From JBBSJZ01 sp041739875 (lineage in GTDB: Bacteria; Planctomycetota; Planctomycetia; Pirellulales; Pirellulaceae): 64,000 bases of DNA. Both the position numbers and the translations under genes were made by a program. The stretch lies in contig JBGSNA010000367.1 in the NCBI GenBank assembly GCA_041739875.1, positions 1 through 64,000 on the forward strand, given 5' to 3'. This document shows positions 17,813 through 27,600 of the stretch, piece after piece (the first letter of the stretch is position 1; every line of letters begins with the position of its first letter). The notes beneath the pieces were generated by a model. It was not told the DNA's origin. It was given only the letters and a program-made list of their open reading frames with translations, and made no database searches.

Positions 17813-18532
17813 ATGGATCGTCGCCAATTCACCGCAATGGCCGCATGCGGGCTGTTTTCCGCCACGTCACTGGGTTGTGCAAGCCACCGATACGGACATT
17901 TGCTAGCCAACGACGATGTCGACATGGTCGGCAGCCATAACGCTGGCGCAGCGACCTGGAATCCGCTGGTGGACGAATCTGTGGCCAAATTGCTCGGCCG
18001 ATGTCCGCCAGCGATCCAAACCGTCGGATTTGAGTCCCCAGACCAACTTCCGCTCGATTCGACAATCGGCAGCGCCTTGGCTGGCGGCCCAGCGACCGTC
18101 TGTTTTGTCGGTATTGAAAATAAGAGCGTCGAAGAATTGACCGATTTCAAGGACCAGATCTACGAGCGGATTGATTCGCAAATTAACGGGGCTCAAACGT
18201 TTCGCAGCATCAGCCGCCGAATGGTGGACGCCGCCCTCGTGGAAACACGTTTACGTCCGGACTCACTGTTTCTGCCACAGAACCGAAGCTTGTTCGCCGC
18301 AGCACTCGGTCGCCAGGGCACACCTGTCGACTATCTGCTCTATGCCACGATCACAACAGGCACTACCGATCGAAACAAGAGCACCCAGCGAGACTATGTG
18401 CTCACGCTCGAGATGGTGAACTTAAATTCGGGCGACTACTTGAAAGAGTCCGCCACGATTCGAAAAGGTTACCACAGCACGCGTGCAGGCAAATGGTGGA
18501 ATTTCGGTCCCTTCGGACAAGCGGACGGTTGA
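17813..18532 (+). CDS. LpoB-family (penicillin-binding protein activator-like) lipoprotein
   Basis: 239 residues. The N-terminus is RRQFTAMAACGLFSATSLGC, a signal peptide with a candidate lipobox Cys in SLGC (the -3 position is not ideal). The rest matches the LpoB/CsgG-like fold: VCFVGIENKSVEELTDFKDQ, then a strand-helix unit ending SISRRMVDAAL, then PVDYLLYATITTG and a closing YVLTLEMVNLNSGDYLKES. In enterobacteria LpoB is an outer-membrane lipoprotein that activates PBP1b. The same role in this organism is inferred only. The next gene overlaps its 3' end and is a likely partner. Confidence 0.72.
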   Translation: MDRRQFTAMAACGLFSATSLGCASHRYGHLLANDDVDMVGSHNAGAATWNPLVDESVAKLLGRCPPAIQTVGFESPDQLPLDSTIGSALAGGPATVCFVGIENKSVEELTDFKDQIYERIDSQINGAQTFRSISRRMVDAALVETRLRPDSLFLPQNRSLFAAALGRQGTPVDYLLYATITTGTTDRNKSTQRDYVLTLEMVNLNSGDYLKESATIRKGYHSTRAGKWWNFGPFGQADG

Positions 18533-19929
18533 TCCAGCTCGGCCATCGTTGTCGAACCTCGATTCTCGGCGCCAGTTCCAGCGCCGATGTCGCTCGCCGT
18601 CTGTCGATTGCTATGGCGATCGTGCTTGTCATGTCAGGCACCGGATGCAAGCTCCAAATTCATAATGTTGATTACGCTCGTGGAGCGTTCATCCAAGGCG
18701 ACCTTGTTCAAGCACGCGAACGCCTCGCAACGATCGCGAAGTCTCGCAGCCGCAGTGCCGACACAGCAGCTCTCGATCTAGCGGTTGTCGAGCTCGCCAG
18801 CGGGAACGCCAAAGCAGCTGAACAGCGACTACGCGAGATGCGAGATCGGTTCGATGCCTTGCCCTGCGTGGCCCCGTTCGGCGCTTCGGTGTCTATGGTT
18901 ACCGATGACAACTCACGTCGATTCCGTCCCGCCGGTTACGAAGAAGTCATGATCCGCGCGATGCTCGCGGTATGTTCGATCGCTGGAGATGCGATGGACG
19001 CCGAAAGCTACGCGCTGCAGGCGACGATCAAGCAAACCGAATTGGCACGCGATGCCTCCGAACGGGGACTTCTCGAAATCGAACAGGCGTATCAACCGAT
19101 CGCCATCGCACCCTACCTTCGTGGTGTACTGAGAGAAGCCACACATCATGACTATGACGATGCCGCACGTGCATATGAACTGGTCAGCCACTTTGAACCA
19201 AACTTCTCACCAGCCGGCGAAGACATCGCCCGCGCGACTGGCGGAGCGCACAGTGCACCCGGTCATGGTGTTCTTTACGTAATCGGCTGTGTCGGCCGCG
19301 GTCCAGTCCGAGAAGAGAAAGTCGCTGAGACGACTTCAGCCGCCCTCTCGATTGCTTCCGCCGTACTCAACGCTGAAACCAACAAAGACGATAACGGCCA
19401 CGTCGGCGGCCCCGTGCTTCCGAACATTGCCTCGGTCAAAGTGCCACACGTCGTTATACCACCGAGCAACATCGAGGCTCTGGGGGTACGCGTCGACGGT
19501 GTGCTCTTTGGCGCCACGCAAACGCTTACGGACGTCGGTCGCTTGGCAAGCAATCAAGCGGATGCCGAAATGCCCTGGACCATCGCACGAGCGGTAACGC
19601 GACGCGTGACAAAAGAAACCATCGTCGCCGGAACTCGCAACGCTCTTGGACTCGACGGTGCGCTCGGTTCACTCGCCCATTTTGCTGCTTCAACGGCGTG
19701 GAGCGCCAGCGAGAACGCAGACGTCCGCTGTTGGGGTTTACTTCCTCGCGAGATTCAAGTTCTCCGTGCGGAACTGCCCGCTGGCGAACACGATCTAAAG
19801 CTTTCCGCCATGAACGCCTTCGGAGCTGAACTCGGCCCAGGCATCAAACGGTCTGTGTCGATTACCAACGCAGTCAACACGTATATCGTTGTCATCGCCC
19901 CAGACAATGTGCTCTATCTCGCCAACTAA
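18493..19929 (+). CDS. COG3014-like lipoprotein, partner of the LpoB-like protein
   Basis: 478 residues as drawn. The true start may be the TTG at 18529, which overlaps the LpoB-like stop as TTGA. The hydrophobic segment MAIVLVMSGTGC ends in a lipobox Cys at residue 52. Residues 60-240 are TPR-like helices (FIQGDLVQARERLATIAKS, YALQATIKQTELARDASERG). The second half is beta-rich, with VLYVIGCVGRGPVREEK and VPHVVIPPSNIEALGV. This plan (helical repeat, then a GxxPVKEE-like strand) resembles the COG3014 lipoproteins that sit beside LpoB-type genes in Gram-negative bacteria. That assignment is from memory of the family, without a search. Envelope assembly is the likely field of action. Confidence 0.65.
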   Translation: MVEFRSLRTSGRLIQLGHRCRTSILGASSSADVARRLSIAMAIVLVMSGTGCKLQIHNVDYARGAFIQGDLVQARERLATIAKSRSRSADTAALDLAVVELASGNAKAAEQRLREMRDRFDALPCVAPFGASVSMVTDDNSRRFRPAGYEEVMIRAMLAVCSIAGDAMDAESYALQATIKQTELARDASERGLLEIEQAYQPIAIAPYLRGVLREATHHDYDDAARAYELVSHFEPNFSPAGEDIARATGGAHSAPGHGVLYVIGCVGRGPVREEKVAETTSAALSIASAVLNAETNKDDNGHVGGPVLPNIASVKVPHVVIPPSNIEALGVRVDGVLFGATQTLTDVGRLASNQADAEMPWTIARAVTRRVTKETIVAGTRNALGLDGALGSLAHFAASTAWSASENADVRCWGLLPREIQVLRAELPAGEHDLKLSAMNAFGAELGPGIKRSVSITNAVNTYIVVIAPDNVLYLAN

Positions 19930-19946
19930 TCCACAATCTAAGTCGA

Positions 19947-20195
19947 CTAGCGCCGCATGGCGTAGCGAACGAAATCAACCAGCCCAGCGAATCGAAACTT
20001 CGAATCGACATAGTGCTCGATCACGTAGAACGCAAAGTAATACGCTCGACAAAACGCCCACACCGTAATCGCCAACAGAGCAACAATTCGGAGACTTAGC
20101 GTCTCAGCGATCAACAAGCCAGCGGAGATCATCCCCAGAACCAGAAACAACACTCCCTTGGCCCAAATCACTTTTGGATTTTTTAAATCAGCCAT
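19947..20195 (-). CDS. Small two-helix inner-membrane protein
   Basis: 82 residues. Two hydrophobic stretches are evident: GVLFLVLGMISAGLLIAE (about 14-31) and IVALLAITVWAFCRAYYFAFYVI (about 37-59). A basic end follows (FVRYAMRR). No known domain. It begins 10 bases after the PPK2 stop on the same strand and is probably co-transcribed with it. It is convergent with the lipoprotein gene. Confidence 0.75.
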   Translation of the reverse strand: MADLKNPKVIWAKGVLFLVLGMISAGLLIAETLSLRIVALLAITVWAFCRAYYFAFYVIEHYVDSKFRFAGLVDFVRYAMRR

Positions 20196-20205
20196 CGTTG
20201 CACCT

Positions 20206-21042
20206 TCACGTCAACTCGGCCGCTTCACGTTCGTAGAGTCGGCGAATCTCTTCAAGGTCAGCGGTCACTGGGGGTAACTGAGGATTCATCGCCTCAAGGG
20301 TTTCCGTGACGATGCCGGCAACGGCTGCATCCCGGTACCACTTGCGGTCCGCGGGGATCACGTGCCATGGGGCATGTTCGCTGTTGCACTTGGAGAACGC
20401 ATCTTCGTATGCCTTTCGATACGCGTTCCACTTGTCGCGGGCAGCGTAATCACCAACATTCAATTTCCAATGCTTCTCCGGTTCGTTCACTCGAGCCTTG
20501 AACCGTTCGAGTTGCTCTTCCTGGCTGATGTGGAGGAAGAACTTCAAAATCATAGTGCCTGAATCCGCCAACAAATCTTCGAAGTGGTTGATGGTGGCGT
20601 AGCGTTTCCTCCAAACTTTATCGGCCACAAGTTTTTCAACGCGGACGACCAACACATCCTCGTAGTGCGAACGATTGAAGATCGCGACTTTTCCCGCCGG
20701 CGGTGCGCACTTGTGGATCCGCCATAGAAAGTCGTGCGATCGCTCCTCCTCCGTCGGTACTTTGAACGGATGAGTTTGACATCCCTGGGGATTCATCTGG
20801 CCGAGGACTTTGCGAATCAGCCCGTCCTTGCCCGCGGCATCGGGTGCTTGCAAGACGATCAAGAGCGAACGTTTGCCTTCGACAAAAAGCTTGTACTGCA
20901 AGTCCCGCATCCGCTTGATGGTCTCATGCGTGTACTTGGCTGCCTCGTCCTTGCTCTCAAACGCCCCTTGAACTCGCGTGTCAATTTTCGACAAGCTAAC
21001 ACGTTTCCCGGGCTCAATCCGGTGCAATTTCGAGAAGTTCAT
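20206..21042 (-). CDS. Polyphosphate kinase 2 family protein
   Basis: 278 residues, cytoplasmic. PPK2 enzymes transfer phosphate between polyphosphate and nucleoside di- or monophosphates. The Walker A variant APDAAGKDGLIRKVLGQMNP, the Walker B region VAIFNRSHYEDVLVVRVE and the lid-region basic residues (QEEQLERFKARVNEPEKHWK) are all present in the usual order. Length fits a single-domain PPK2. The family splits into ADP-, AMP- and bifunctional classes, which I cannot separate by eye. It heads a two-gene unit with the small membrane protein. Confidence 0.9.
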   Translation of the reverse strand: MNFSKLHRIEPGKRVSLSKIDTRVQGAFESKDEAAKYTHETIKRMRDLQYKLFVEGKRSLLIVLQAPDAAGKDGLIRKVLGQMNPQGCQTHPFKVPTEEERSHDFLWRIHKCAPPAGKVAIFNRSHYEDVLVVRVEKLVADKVWRKRYATINHFEDLLADSGTMILKFFLHISQEEQLERFKARVNEPEKHWKLNVGDYAARDKWNAYRKAYEDAFSKCNSEHAPWHVIPADRKWYRDAAVAGIVTETLEAMNPQLPPVTADLEEIRRLYEREAAELT

Positions 21043-21134
21043 AACCGTTCACATCACAAGTGGGACAAGCTGCCGTAATGATTGCTACACCGATTATACA
21101 CGGATTGCAATAATCAACAGACTTCCCGCGAAAG

Positions 21135-22478
21135 TTACGAGATCGCCAATTCCGCGTTACTGTCGCCAAAACTCTCCAAATCAATGCCGTTTCGCCTGAG
21201 CATTGCGAGATAGAGATTACACAGCGGAACTTGACCTTCGGCGCCCAAGTGACGACCCGGTGTGACCGTTCCACCGCCGCGACCGGCGAGCAAGATCGGC
21301 AAGTTGTCAGGGTCATGGCGATTGCCATCGGAGAAACTCGATCCAAACATCACCATGCTGTTATCGAGCAACGTGCTTTCTCCTTCGGGAATCGCTTTCA
21401 TTTTACCGATCATGCGTGCAAATTGCTCCACATGCCAACGATTAATCAGCTGGTACTGGGCAATCTTCTTTTCATTGTTCTCGTGGTGTGACAACTCATG
21501 GTGGCTACCTTCGACACCGTCCAAGAAAGAAAAGTTTCGGCCTGAAACGTCATTCGCGAACATGAACGAACAAACGCGAGTCGAATCCGTTTGCATCGCC
21601 AAAACCATCAAATCGAGCATCACATCAATGTGCTCACGAAAGTCTTCGGGAGTCCCAGCTTCTGGAATGGCCAGTTTCGAAGCATCCACATCCGGCTGCC
21701 ACGATCGCGACTTATCGCGACTCGCAAACTCGATGCGTTTTTCGACGGCGCGAACGGAGTCCAAATACTCGTCCATTTTGAACTGGTCGTCGCGTCCCAA
21801 TGTCCCGCGTACTGACTTGGCGTCTTCCAAAACATAGTCGAGTAAATTGCGATACGATTCCGCCTTGCGTGTGTCACCACCGACCGTCTTGCCGAACAGT
21901 CGTTCGTAGACAACTCGGGGGTTAATTTCTTTCGCGACAGGTCGGGTCGCCGTTTGCCAAGAGATATGGGATCCGTACAGTCGCGTATAGCCGACATTGC
22001 TATCAATGCCGCTGATCACGGGCTCGGTGCCGAGTTCGAGCGACGGTAACGGAGTGTTACTTCCGACCTGTGCAGCGATCAATTGATCGACGGAAATTCC
22101 ACCGCTGCTGATGTCTTTCCCGGTCGTTTTCGCAACAGGCATCCCGGTCAGGAAATTCGCTGTTTTGGCATAGTGCCCATCGCCTCCATGGCTGTTTTTT
22201 TTATCCAACCCAGACAACACCAAGATATCGCTTTGATGCGCTGCAAGTGGCTCGAGCGACGCAGTCAACTTATAGTCGCCACCCGTCGTCTCGGGCACCC
22301 ACGCCTTTTCCCAGACACCGTTAGGAAAATACAAAAACGCAGTTCGGACCGGCGGCTTGGAGTCCTCAGCCCCCGCTGCCCGCGCGAGCGACGACAAGAA
22401 CGGCAAGCCGAGCACAGCACTCGTCCCTCGCAAAAAACGACGTCGCGATACTTGAGAAATCATATTCGCTCTTTTCAT
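21135..22478 (-). CDS. DUF1552 domain protein, Tat-exported
   Basis: 447 residues. The N-terminus SRRRFLRGTSAVLGLPFL carries a twin-arginine signal, with cleavage near ARAAGAE. The body matches planctomycete DUF1552: FLYFPNGVWEKAWVPE, SGLDKKNSHGGDGHYAKTAN, a sulfatase/alkaline phosphatase-like end with MVMFGSSFSDGNRHDPDNLP and LLAGRGGG. The reaction is unknown; the fold recalls the alkaline phosphatase superfamily and DUF1501. It starts five bases after the stop of the DUF1592 gene, so the two are an operon. The same arrangement is widespread in planctomycetes. Confidence 0.88.
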   Translation of the reverse strand: MKRANMISQVSRRRFLRGTSAVLGLPFLSSLARAAGAEDSKPPVRTAFLYFPNGVWEKAWVPETTGGDYKLTASLEPLAAHQSDILVLSGLDKKNSHGGDGHYAKTANFLTGMPVAKTTGKDISSGGISVDQLIAAQVGSNTPLPSLELGTEPVISGIDSNVGYTRLYGSHISWQTATRPVAKEINPRVVYERLFGKTVGGDTRKAESYRNLLDYVLEDAKSVRGTLGRDDQFKMDEYLDSVRAVEKRIEFASRDKSRSWQPDVDASKLAIPEAGTPEDFREHIDVMLDLMVLAMQTDSTRVCSFMFANDVSGRNFSFLDGVEGSHHELSHHENNEKKIAQYQLINRWHVEQFARMIGKMKAIPEGESTLLDNSMVMFGSSFSDGNRHDPDNLPILLAGRGGGTVTPGRHLGAEGQVPLCNLYLAMLRRNGIDLESFGDSNAELAIS

Positions 22479-22483
22479 AGTCT

Positions 22484-24412
22484 TTACTTCGCCGCTTTAA
22501 AGTATCGATGCCGAAACGGGTAACTGGTCGCGATCGTCTCGAGTACGACCGACGCTCGATGTTCATGCTGAGCAAGACTTGTCTTGCAATCCTGGATCAC
22601 ACAATCGTCAAATTTATTCAGCTCCCGTCCGAGAGCATAGCCAAGCAACTTGCGAACGAAATGATGTTCGAATTCGCTGCTGCGACGCATGACAAGCTGC
22701 TTCAACTCCTCAGGCCCATTGAACTCTTCTCCGGATGGCAATTTACCGCTTGAGTCGATCGGGATGTCGTTGTCGCTGTCTCGCCATCGTCCAAGCGCGT
22801 CGTAATTCTCTAGCCCGAATCCGAGTGGGTCCATGCGATTGTGGCATGACGCGCATTCAGCATTCTCGCGATGTAGCTCCAAACGCTCACGTAGCGTTGT
22901 GACCTTCTCCACCACGGATTCTTCGAGTGCCGGTACGCCTGGCGGCGGTGGCGGTACCTTTCCCCCAAGAATCTCTTCAAGTACCCAACGACCTCGAAGA
23001 ACGGGGCTCGTTCGCCGCGGATACGAAGCGCTCACGAGGACTGCGCCGAGCGTCAGCACACCCCCGCGACGTCGATCGCTCGTTTCAATTCGCTGCCACG
23101 GCGAATCTGGCGGCAGTGACAACCCGTAATGCATGGCAAGCCGACCGTTCACGACAACATGTTTGGCATCGAGTAAATCCAGCAGTGATCCACTCTCACG
23201 AAACACACCGGCAACGGTTTGAATCGCTTCCTCGTACAGGTCCGCGGAGAGCTCGTCGCTGTATTCTGGGAAGACGTCATGGTCTGGGCGGACACTCGTA
23301 CGAAAATTCGTAAGCCCCAACCATTGCAAACCAAAACTCTCGCCGAGCGCTCGTGACTTGGGATCGCCAAGCATCCGCTGGACTTGGGCGATGATTTGTT
23401 CGTCTGTATCTAATCGCCCCGCATCCGCTTCGTCCAAGAGCAATTCATCCGGTCCACTTGACCAAATCAACATCGACAATCGAGTCGCCAATTGATGCGG
23501 CGTTAACTTCTGGACTCCGCCCTCAGCCGACTCGGTCTCGACAATGAACAAGAAGTTGGGTGAGACGAGTATCGCCTGGAGCGGTTCGCCAACGGAATCA
23601 AAAAATCCCATTCCGCGACTTCGGCATCCCGAGTAAATGGCCATCAATCGATCCACTTCCTCGTTGGCAACAACTCGTCGCCAAGCGAGTCGAGCAAATC
23701 GCTCGATTGAGGCACGTGCCACATCGTCCTCGCTGGCGTCCGTTGCGAGATTGCGAACGACGAGACCTCCATGGCTTTCACTTGATATCGCTTGCTCAAT
23801 GACGTGCGACGCGATCGCGAGGTATTGCTCGATATGAATGGGCGACGTGAAGAGCGTTTCACCATTTGTATCGAATCCTTCACCTCCCGACCCATCCGAT
23901 GGCACATCAAGATTCGGATTGACGGTAACACCCACAAGATCGCGAATCGAATTCAGGTACTCGGTACGCGTCAGACGGCGACTCATGACATAGCCGCGAT
24001 ACCAGGCCTGTGTTTCGTCCGTCGCGAGCTTCGAACACAAGTCTTCTTGAGGTCGAGAATCCAACCAGGAATGAAATGCTGACTTCTGAGCATCGTTGAG
24101 CGAGGGACTACCTTCGGGCGGCATTTCGTTTTGCCGGACTCTTTTTGCAACGGACTCCCAAACGTCTTTCTTCCGGACGACATGACCGCCGGAAGTGAAT
24201 CCGGAAATATCAAATTCACCGTCGGCATCATCACCTTGATGGCATTCGACGCATCGTTCTTTGACGATCGGCAAGATTTCCTTTTCGAACCGCTCACCCC
24301 ACTGCTTGAATTCGGGCGAGTCGTCACCCCACGCCTGGATCGACCACGATGTTGTCACAATCTGCGCAACGATCGACGCCAGAAGGAATGGCAATAGAAA
24401 ACGCAACGACAT
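22484..24412 (-). CDS. DUF1592/DUF1588/DUF1585 planctomycete cytochrome-type protein
   Basis: 642 residues from the ATG at 24412 (MSLRFLLPFLLASIVAQIVT, a signal peptide); the frame extends 107 codons upstream, but that part reads as non-coding. The first CxxCH is CVECH in the N-terminal cytochrome-like domain (about residue 60). It is followed by DUF1587 (LTRTEYLNSIRDLVGV), DUF1595, DUF1592 (LATRLSMLIWSSGPDE), DUF1588 (RRTSPVLRGRWVLEEILGG) with a second CxxCH (CASCHNRMDPLGFGLENYD), and DUF1585 at the end. Periplasmic or surface location is expected. Biochemical function is not known to me. It is divergent from the LamG gene with 243 bases between the starts. Confidence 0.9.
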   Translation of the reverse strand: MSLRFLLPFLLASIVAQIVTTSWSIQAWGDDSPEFKQWGERFEKEILPIVKERCVECHQGDDADGEFDISGFTSGGHVVRKKDVWESVAKRVRQNEMPPEGSPSLNDAQKSAFHSWLDSRPQEDLCSKLATDETQAWYRGYVMSRRLTRTEYLNSIRDLVGVTVNPNLDVPSDGSGGEGFDTNGETLFTSPIHIEQYLAIASHVIEQAISSESHGGLVVRNLATDASEDDVARASIERFARLAWRRVVANEEVDRLMAIYSGCRSRGMGFFDSVGEPLQAILVSPNFLFIVETESAEGGVQKLTPHQLATRLSMLIWSSGPDELLLDEADAGRLDTDEQIIAQVQRMLGDPKSRALGESFGLQWLGLTNFRTSVRPDHDVFPEYSDELSADLYEEAIQTVAGVFRESGSLLDLLDAKHVVVNGRLAMHYGLSLPPDSPWQRIETSDRRRGGVLTLGAVLVSASYPRRTSPVLRGRWVLEEILGGKVPPPPPGVPALEESVVEKVTTLRERLELHRENAECASCHNRMDPLGFGLENYDALGRWRDSDNDIPIDSSGKLPSGEEFNGPEELKQLVMRRSSEFEHHFVRKLLGYALGRELNKFDDCVIQDCKTSLAQHEHRASVVLETIATSYPFRHRYFKAAK

Positions 24413-24655
24413 AGCAAAGCACCGCAATAGGCAGGAAAACGCGGGCGTGGGGGAGGGCAGGGCAGGAACTCTATCGTAAACGCTAGACCCGACCAGGAAT
24501 AGGCTCAATTGTGTGAGTGAATCGCGACAGAAGATCGGGTATACTGACATTCCCATGGAAAATCGATTCGGTTTGCAAAGCCGTACCGCGATCAACCATT
24601 TGCGAAAACGACACGTTTTCGTCCCCCCGCCTGTTACTATGTGGAACGAGCTGCC
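24413..24655. promoter_or_regulatory. Shared upstream region of two divergent planctomycete surface operons
   Basis: 243 bases between the ATG at 24412 (minus) and the ATG at 24656 (plus). Both promoters must lie here if the starts are right. I see no strong palindrome and could not fix the -10/-35 elements. Confidence 0.4.
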
Positions 24656-27600
24656 ATGTCTCGCCTTGTCACCGCCGCTTTCGCTGCTGGCTTCATCTTC
24701 CTCCCCTACGATGCCAGTTATTCGTTTGGGCAAGACGTTGCCTCAAAACCAACGCCGCAAGAAACACCGACACACCAAACGGCTCGTTCGGTTGCCCAGT
24801 GGCGTTTCAGCGCCGAAGAGACGTCGGCATTAACCGCACACGGCGGGGTGCACCGAGACCAAGCGGGTCCGCGACCTCCGTACTTCCCCGACTTTGAAGC
24901 GAGCAACACAGCCGCTTTGTTCGATGGTGACGGAGCGTATTTCTCGTTTGCTGATCCCGGCAAGGACAGTGACTTTGACTTTACGAACGGGGATCGAATC
25001 ACAATTGAAGCTTGGATTGATCTGCACGCGATCTCCAAGGACCAAAACCTTTACGTCGTCGGCAAAGGACGCACAGGCGACAAACGATTCGCTGCCGACA
25101 ACCAAAACTGGGCATTGCGAGTTCGCGAACAAGGCGGCACGGCTCGAATCAACTTTTTGTTTGCGTCGGACAAAACACACCCCGAGGCCATTGGGTCGTC
25201 TTGGCACCGTTGGACAAGTGCGGAAGGCATCGCTGCTGGAAGCGGATGGCATCGCATCGCAATTAGCTATTTGTTCGGTGAACCATCAAGTATCCAAGGA
25301 TGGATCGACGACAAGCGACAACTGGGCTCGTGGGACATGGGCGGTGCGACCACCTCGCCACCAGTCGTTGACAACGACGCAATTTGGATCGGTTCCGCCT
25401 CGCGTGGAGCGAGCGCCAACAGTTTTCGTGGACTGATCGATGAAGTCTCGATCCACCGCGGCGATCTGGAAGAAGACTTTCTCGCCAATCGATATCACAG
25501 TAGCGGAACCGCACCCAAGAGCCAGCTTCCTCGACCGGAACTTGCTTCACACGCGATCACGCCACATGCGGTAACGATGACGATTCGCGAAGGCCTTGCG
25601 ACTCATAATCGCTGGCCACTCGTCAACGAAATGCCGCCGATCTTTCACGACGAACAAAGCTGGACGACGCCATACTTTTATCTGCCTCGGATGCCATACC
25701 GCTACGATAACTGGGGCGTGCGAGAATCTTGGAAACCGCCTGTCCTCGTCCATCTAGCTAGTGACGTGATCTTGCCCGCCGGTGAAGTCTCCATCGTCGT
25801 TCGCAATCGAGGGTTTGGTCGACTTTGGATTGACAACGAAATTGTTCTCGAGACGCAAGCACATCAAGGATCGACGGATGGCCACAACCCAGTGGACCCG
25901 CTGAAGGATCCGCCATTGCCAGGTCATCGTGTCGTACGTTACGGCGACTCAGAAACCATTTGCAAAGTGAATTTCGAGACGGAATCGACGCACCGTGTTG
26001 TACTCGAAACGGTCGTCGGCGGCGAAAAATACCGTGTTGTCTCTGGTGAGATGCTGGTCGGTTTTTGGACGGGAGTGTCGAACTCAATTGAGTTGCTTCG
26101 CGCATCGGGCAGCCGATCGTCCGAGCGTCATGTAACAGACTCAGACATCGATTCACTCAAGCGAGAATCCGAGGTTTCGTTAGTTGCGTTGGATGACCAA
26201 GTTCGACGAGCTGCTTCAGGTGCTCATGACGATTACTGGAACGATCGTCACGAGTACGCAAGGGAAGTCGTCGCGATCCGATCTAGTTCGACCGCAAGCG
26301 ACTCGGTGAAAGCGGACGTTACAATTGACCAGTTTATCGAGAACCGCCTTAACAAGGCTCGCGGTGGACTTTCAAGTTCCGAATCCCCAGCGAACAACAT
26401 ATTTCATGCGGAAGTCTTGCCGATCCTTCGGGAGCATTGCTTGCGGTGCCACGACGCGACGGCCGAAGGCGGCTTGCAGCTCACATCGCGAGAGCTGGCC
26501 ATGAAGGGCGGAGACTCTAGCGAACCCGCCATTACCCCCAATCATCCTGACGCTAGCTTACTTGTAGAGCGAGTGTTTGCCACGGATGAAGAGGAGCGGA
26601 TGCCCCCCTCCGGGAAATTGACGGCCGAAGAGGCAAAGCGGCTGGTCGATTGGATCAAAACAGGTGCCGTGTGGTCGCCGAAAATCAATATGGAGCAGCT
26701 GGTGGCTGGCCCCGTCGTCGATGACGCAAAGTTTCTTCGTCGCGCGTACCTCGATACCGTCGGTGTTCCGCCCACAGAAAGTGAGCTTCGCGATTTTCTT
26801 GCGGACGAAACGTCTGATAAACGCTCAGCAATCATTGATCGCTTACTTGAGGACAATCGCTTTGCCGACCATTGGGTGAGCTTTTGGCAAGACATCTTGG
26901 CGGAGAATCCAAACTCGCTCAAACCGAGCCTCAACAACACAGGACCGTTTCGCTGGTACCTCTACGAAGCACTTCGTGACCGCTGGCCGCTCGATCGCAT
27001 GGTGACTGAATTATTGATGTTTCGCGGCAGCGAACGCGAAGGTGGAGCAGCAGGATTCGGTTTGGCCGCAGACAATGACGCACCGTTTGCTTCGCGTGCG
27101 CACGTTGCATCCGCATCGCTGCTTGGCATCAATCTTCAATGCGCTCGATGCCATGACTCGCCATACCACAGCACCAAGCAAGAGGATCTGTTTTCGCTCG
27201 CTGCGATGCTCTCGCGTAAAGACGTGACTGTCCCTACAACGAGCACCGTTTCTCCAGGGTTCTTTGAAAACAAGGGTGGTCGCGAATCGCTGATTCAAGT
27301 CACACTTCCGCCCGGACAACCCGTTACGCCGAAATGGCGATTCGCGGAAACCCTCGGCGTTGCGGACGATGATGCGTTGACACCCTGGCTCCGAAATCCA
27401 AGCGATACGCGAGAACGTTTAGCCGCGCTGATTACATCGCCAAACAACCAGCGTTTCGCGCAAGTCATGGTGAATCATTACTGGAAACGACTGATGGGTG
27501 CGGGATTCGTCGAACCAGCGAACGATTGGGAAGGGGCAACACCGAGTCACCCTGGGCTGCTCAGCTGGCTCGCCGACGAATTGGTGCAAAGCGGATTTGA

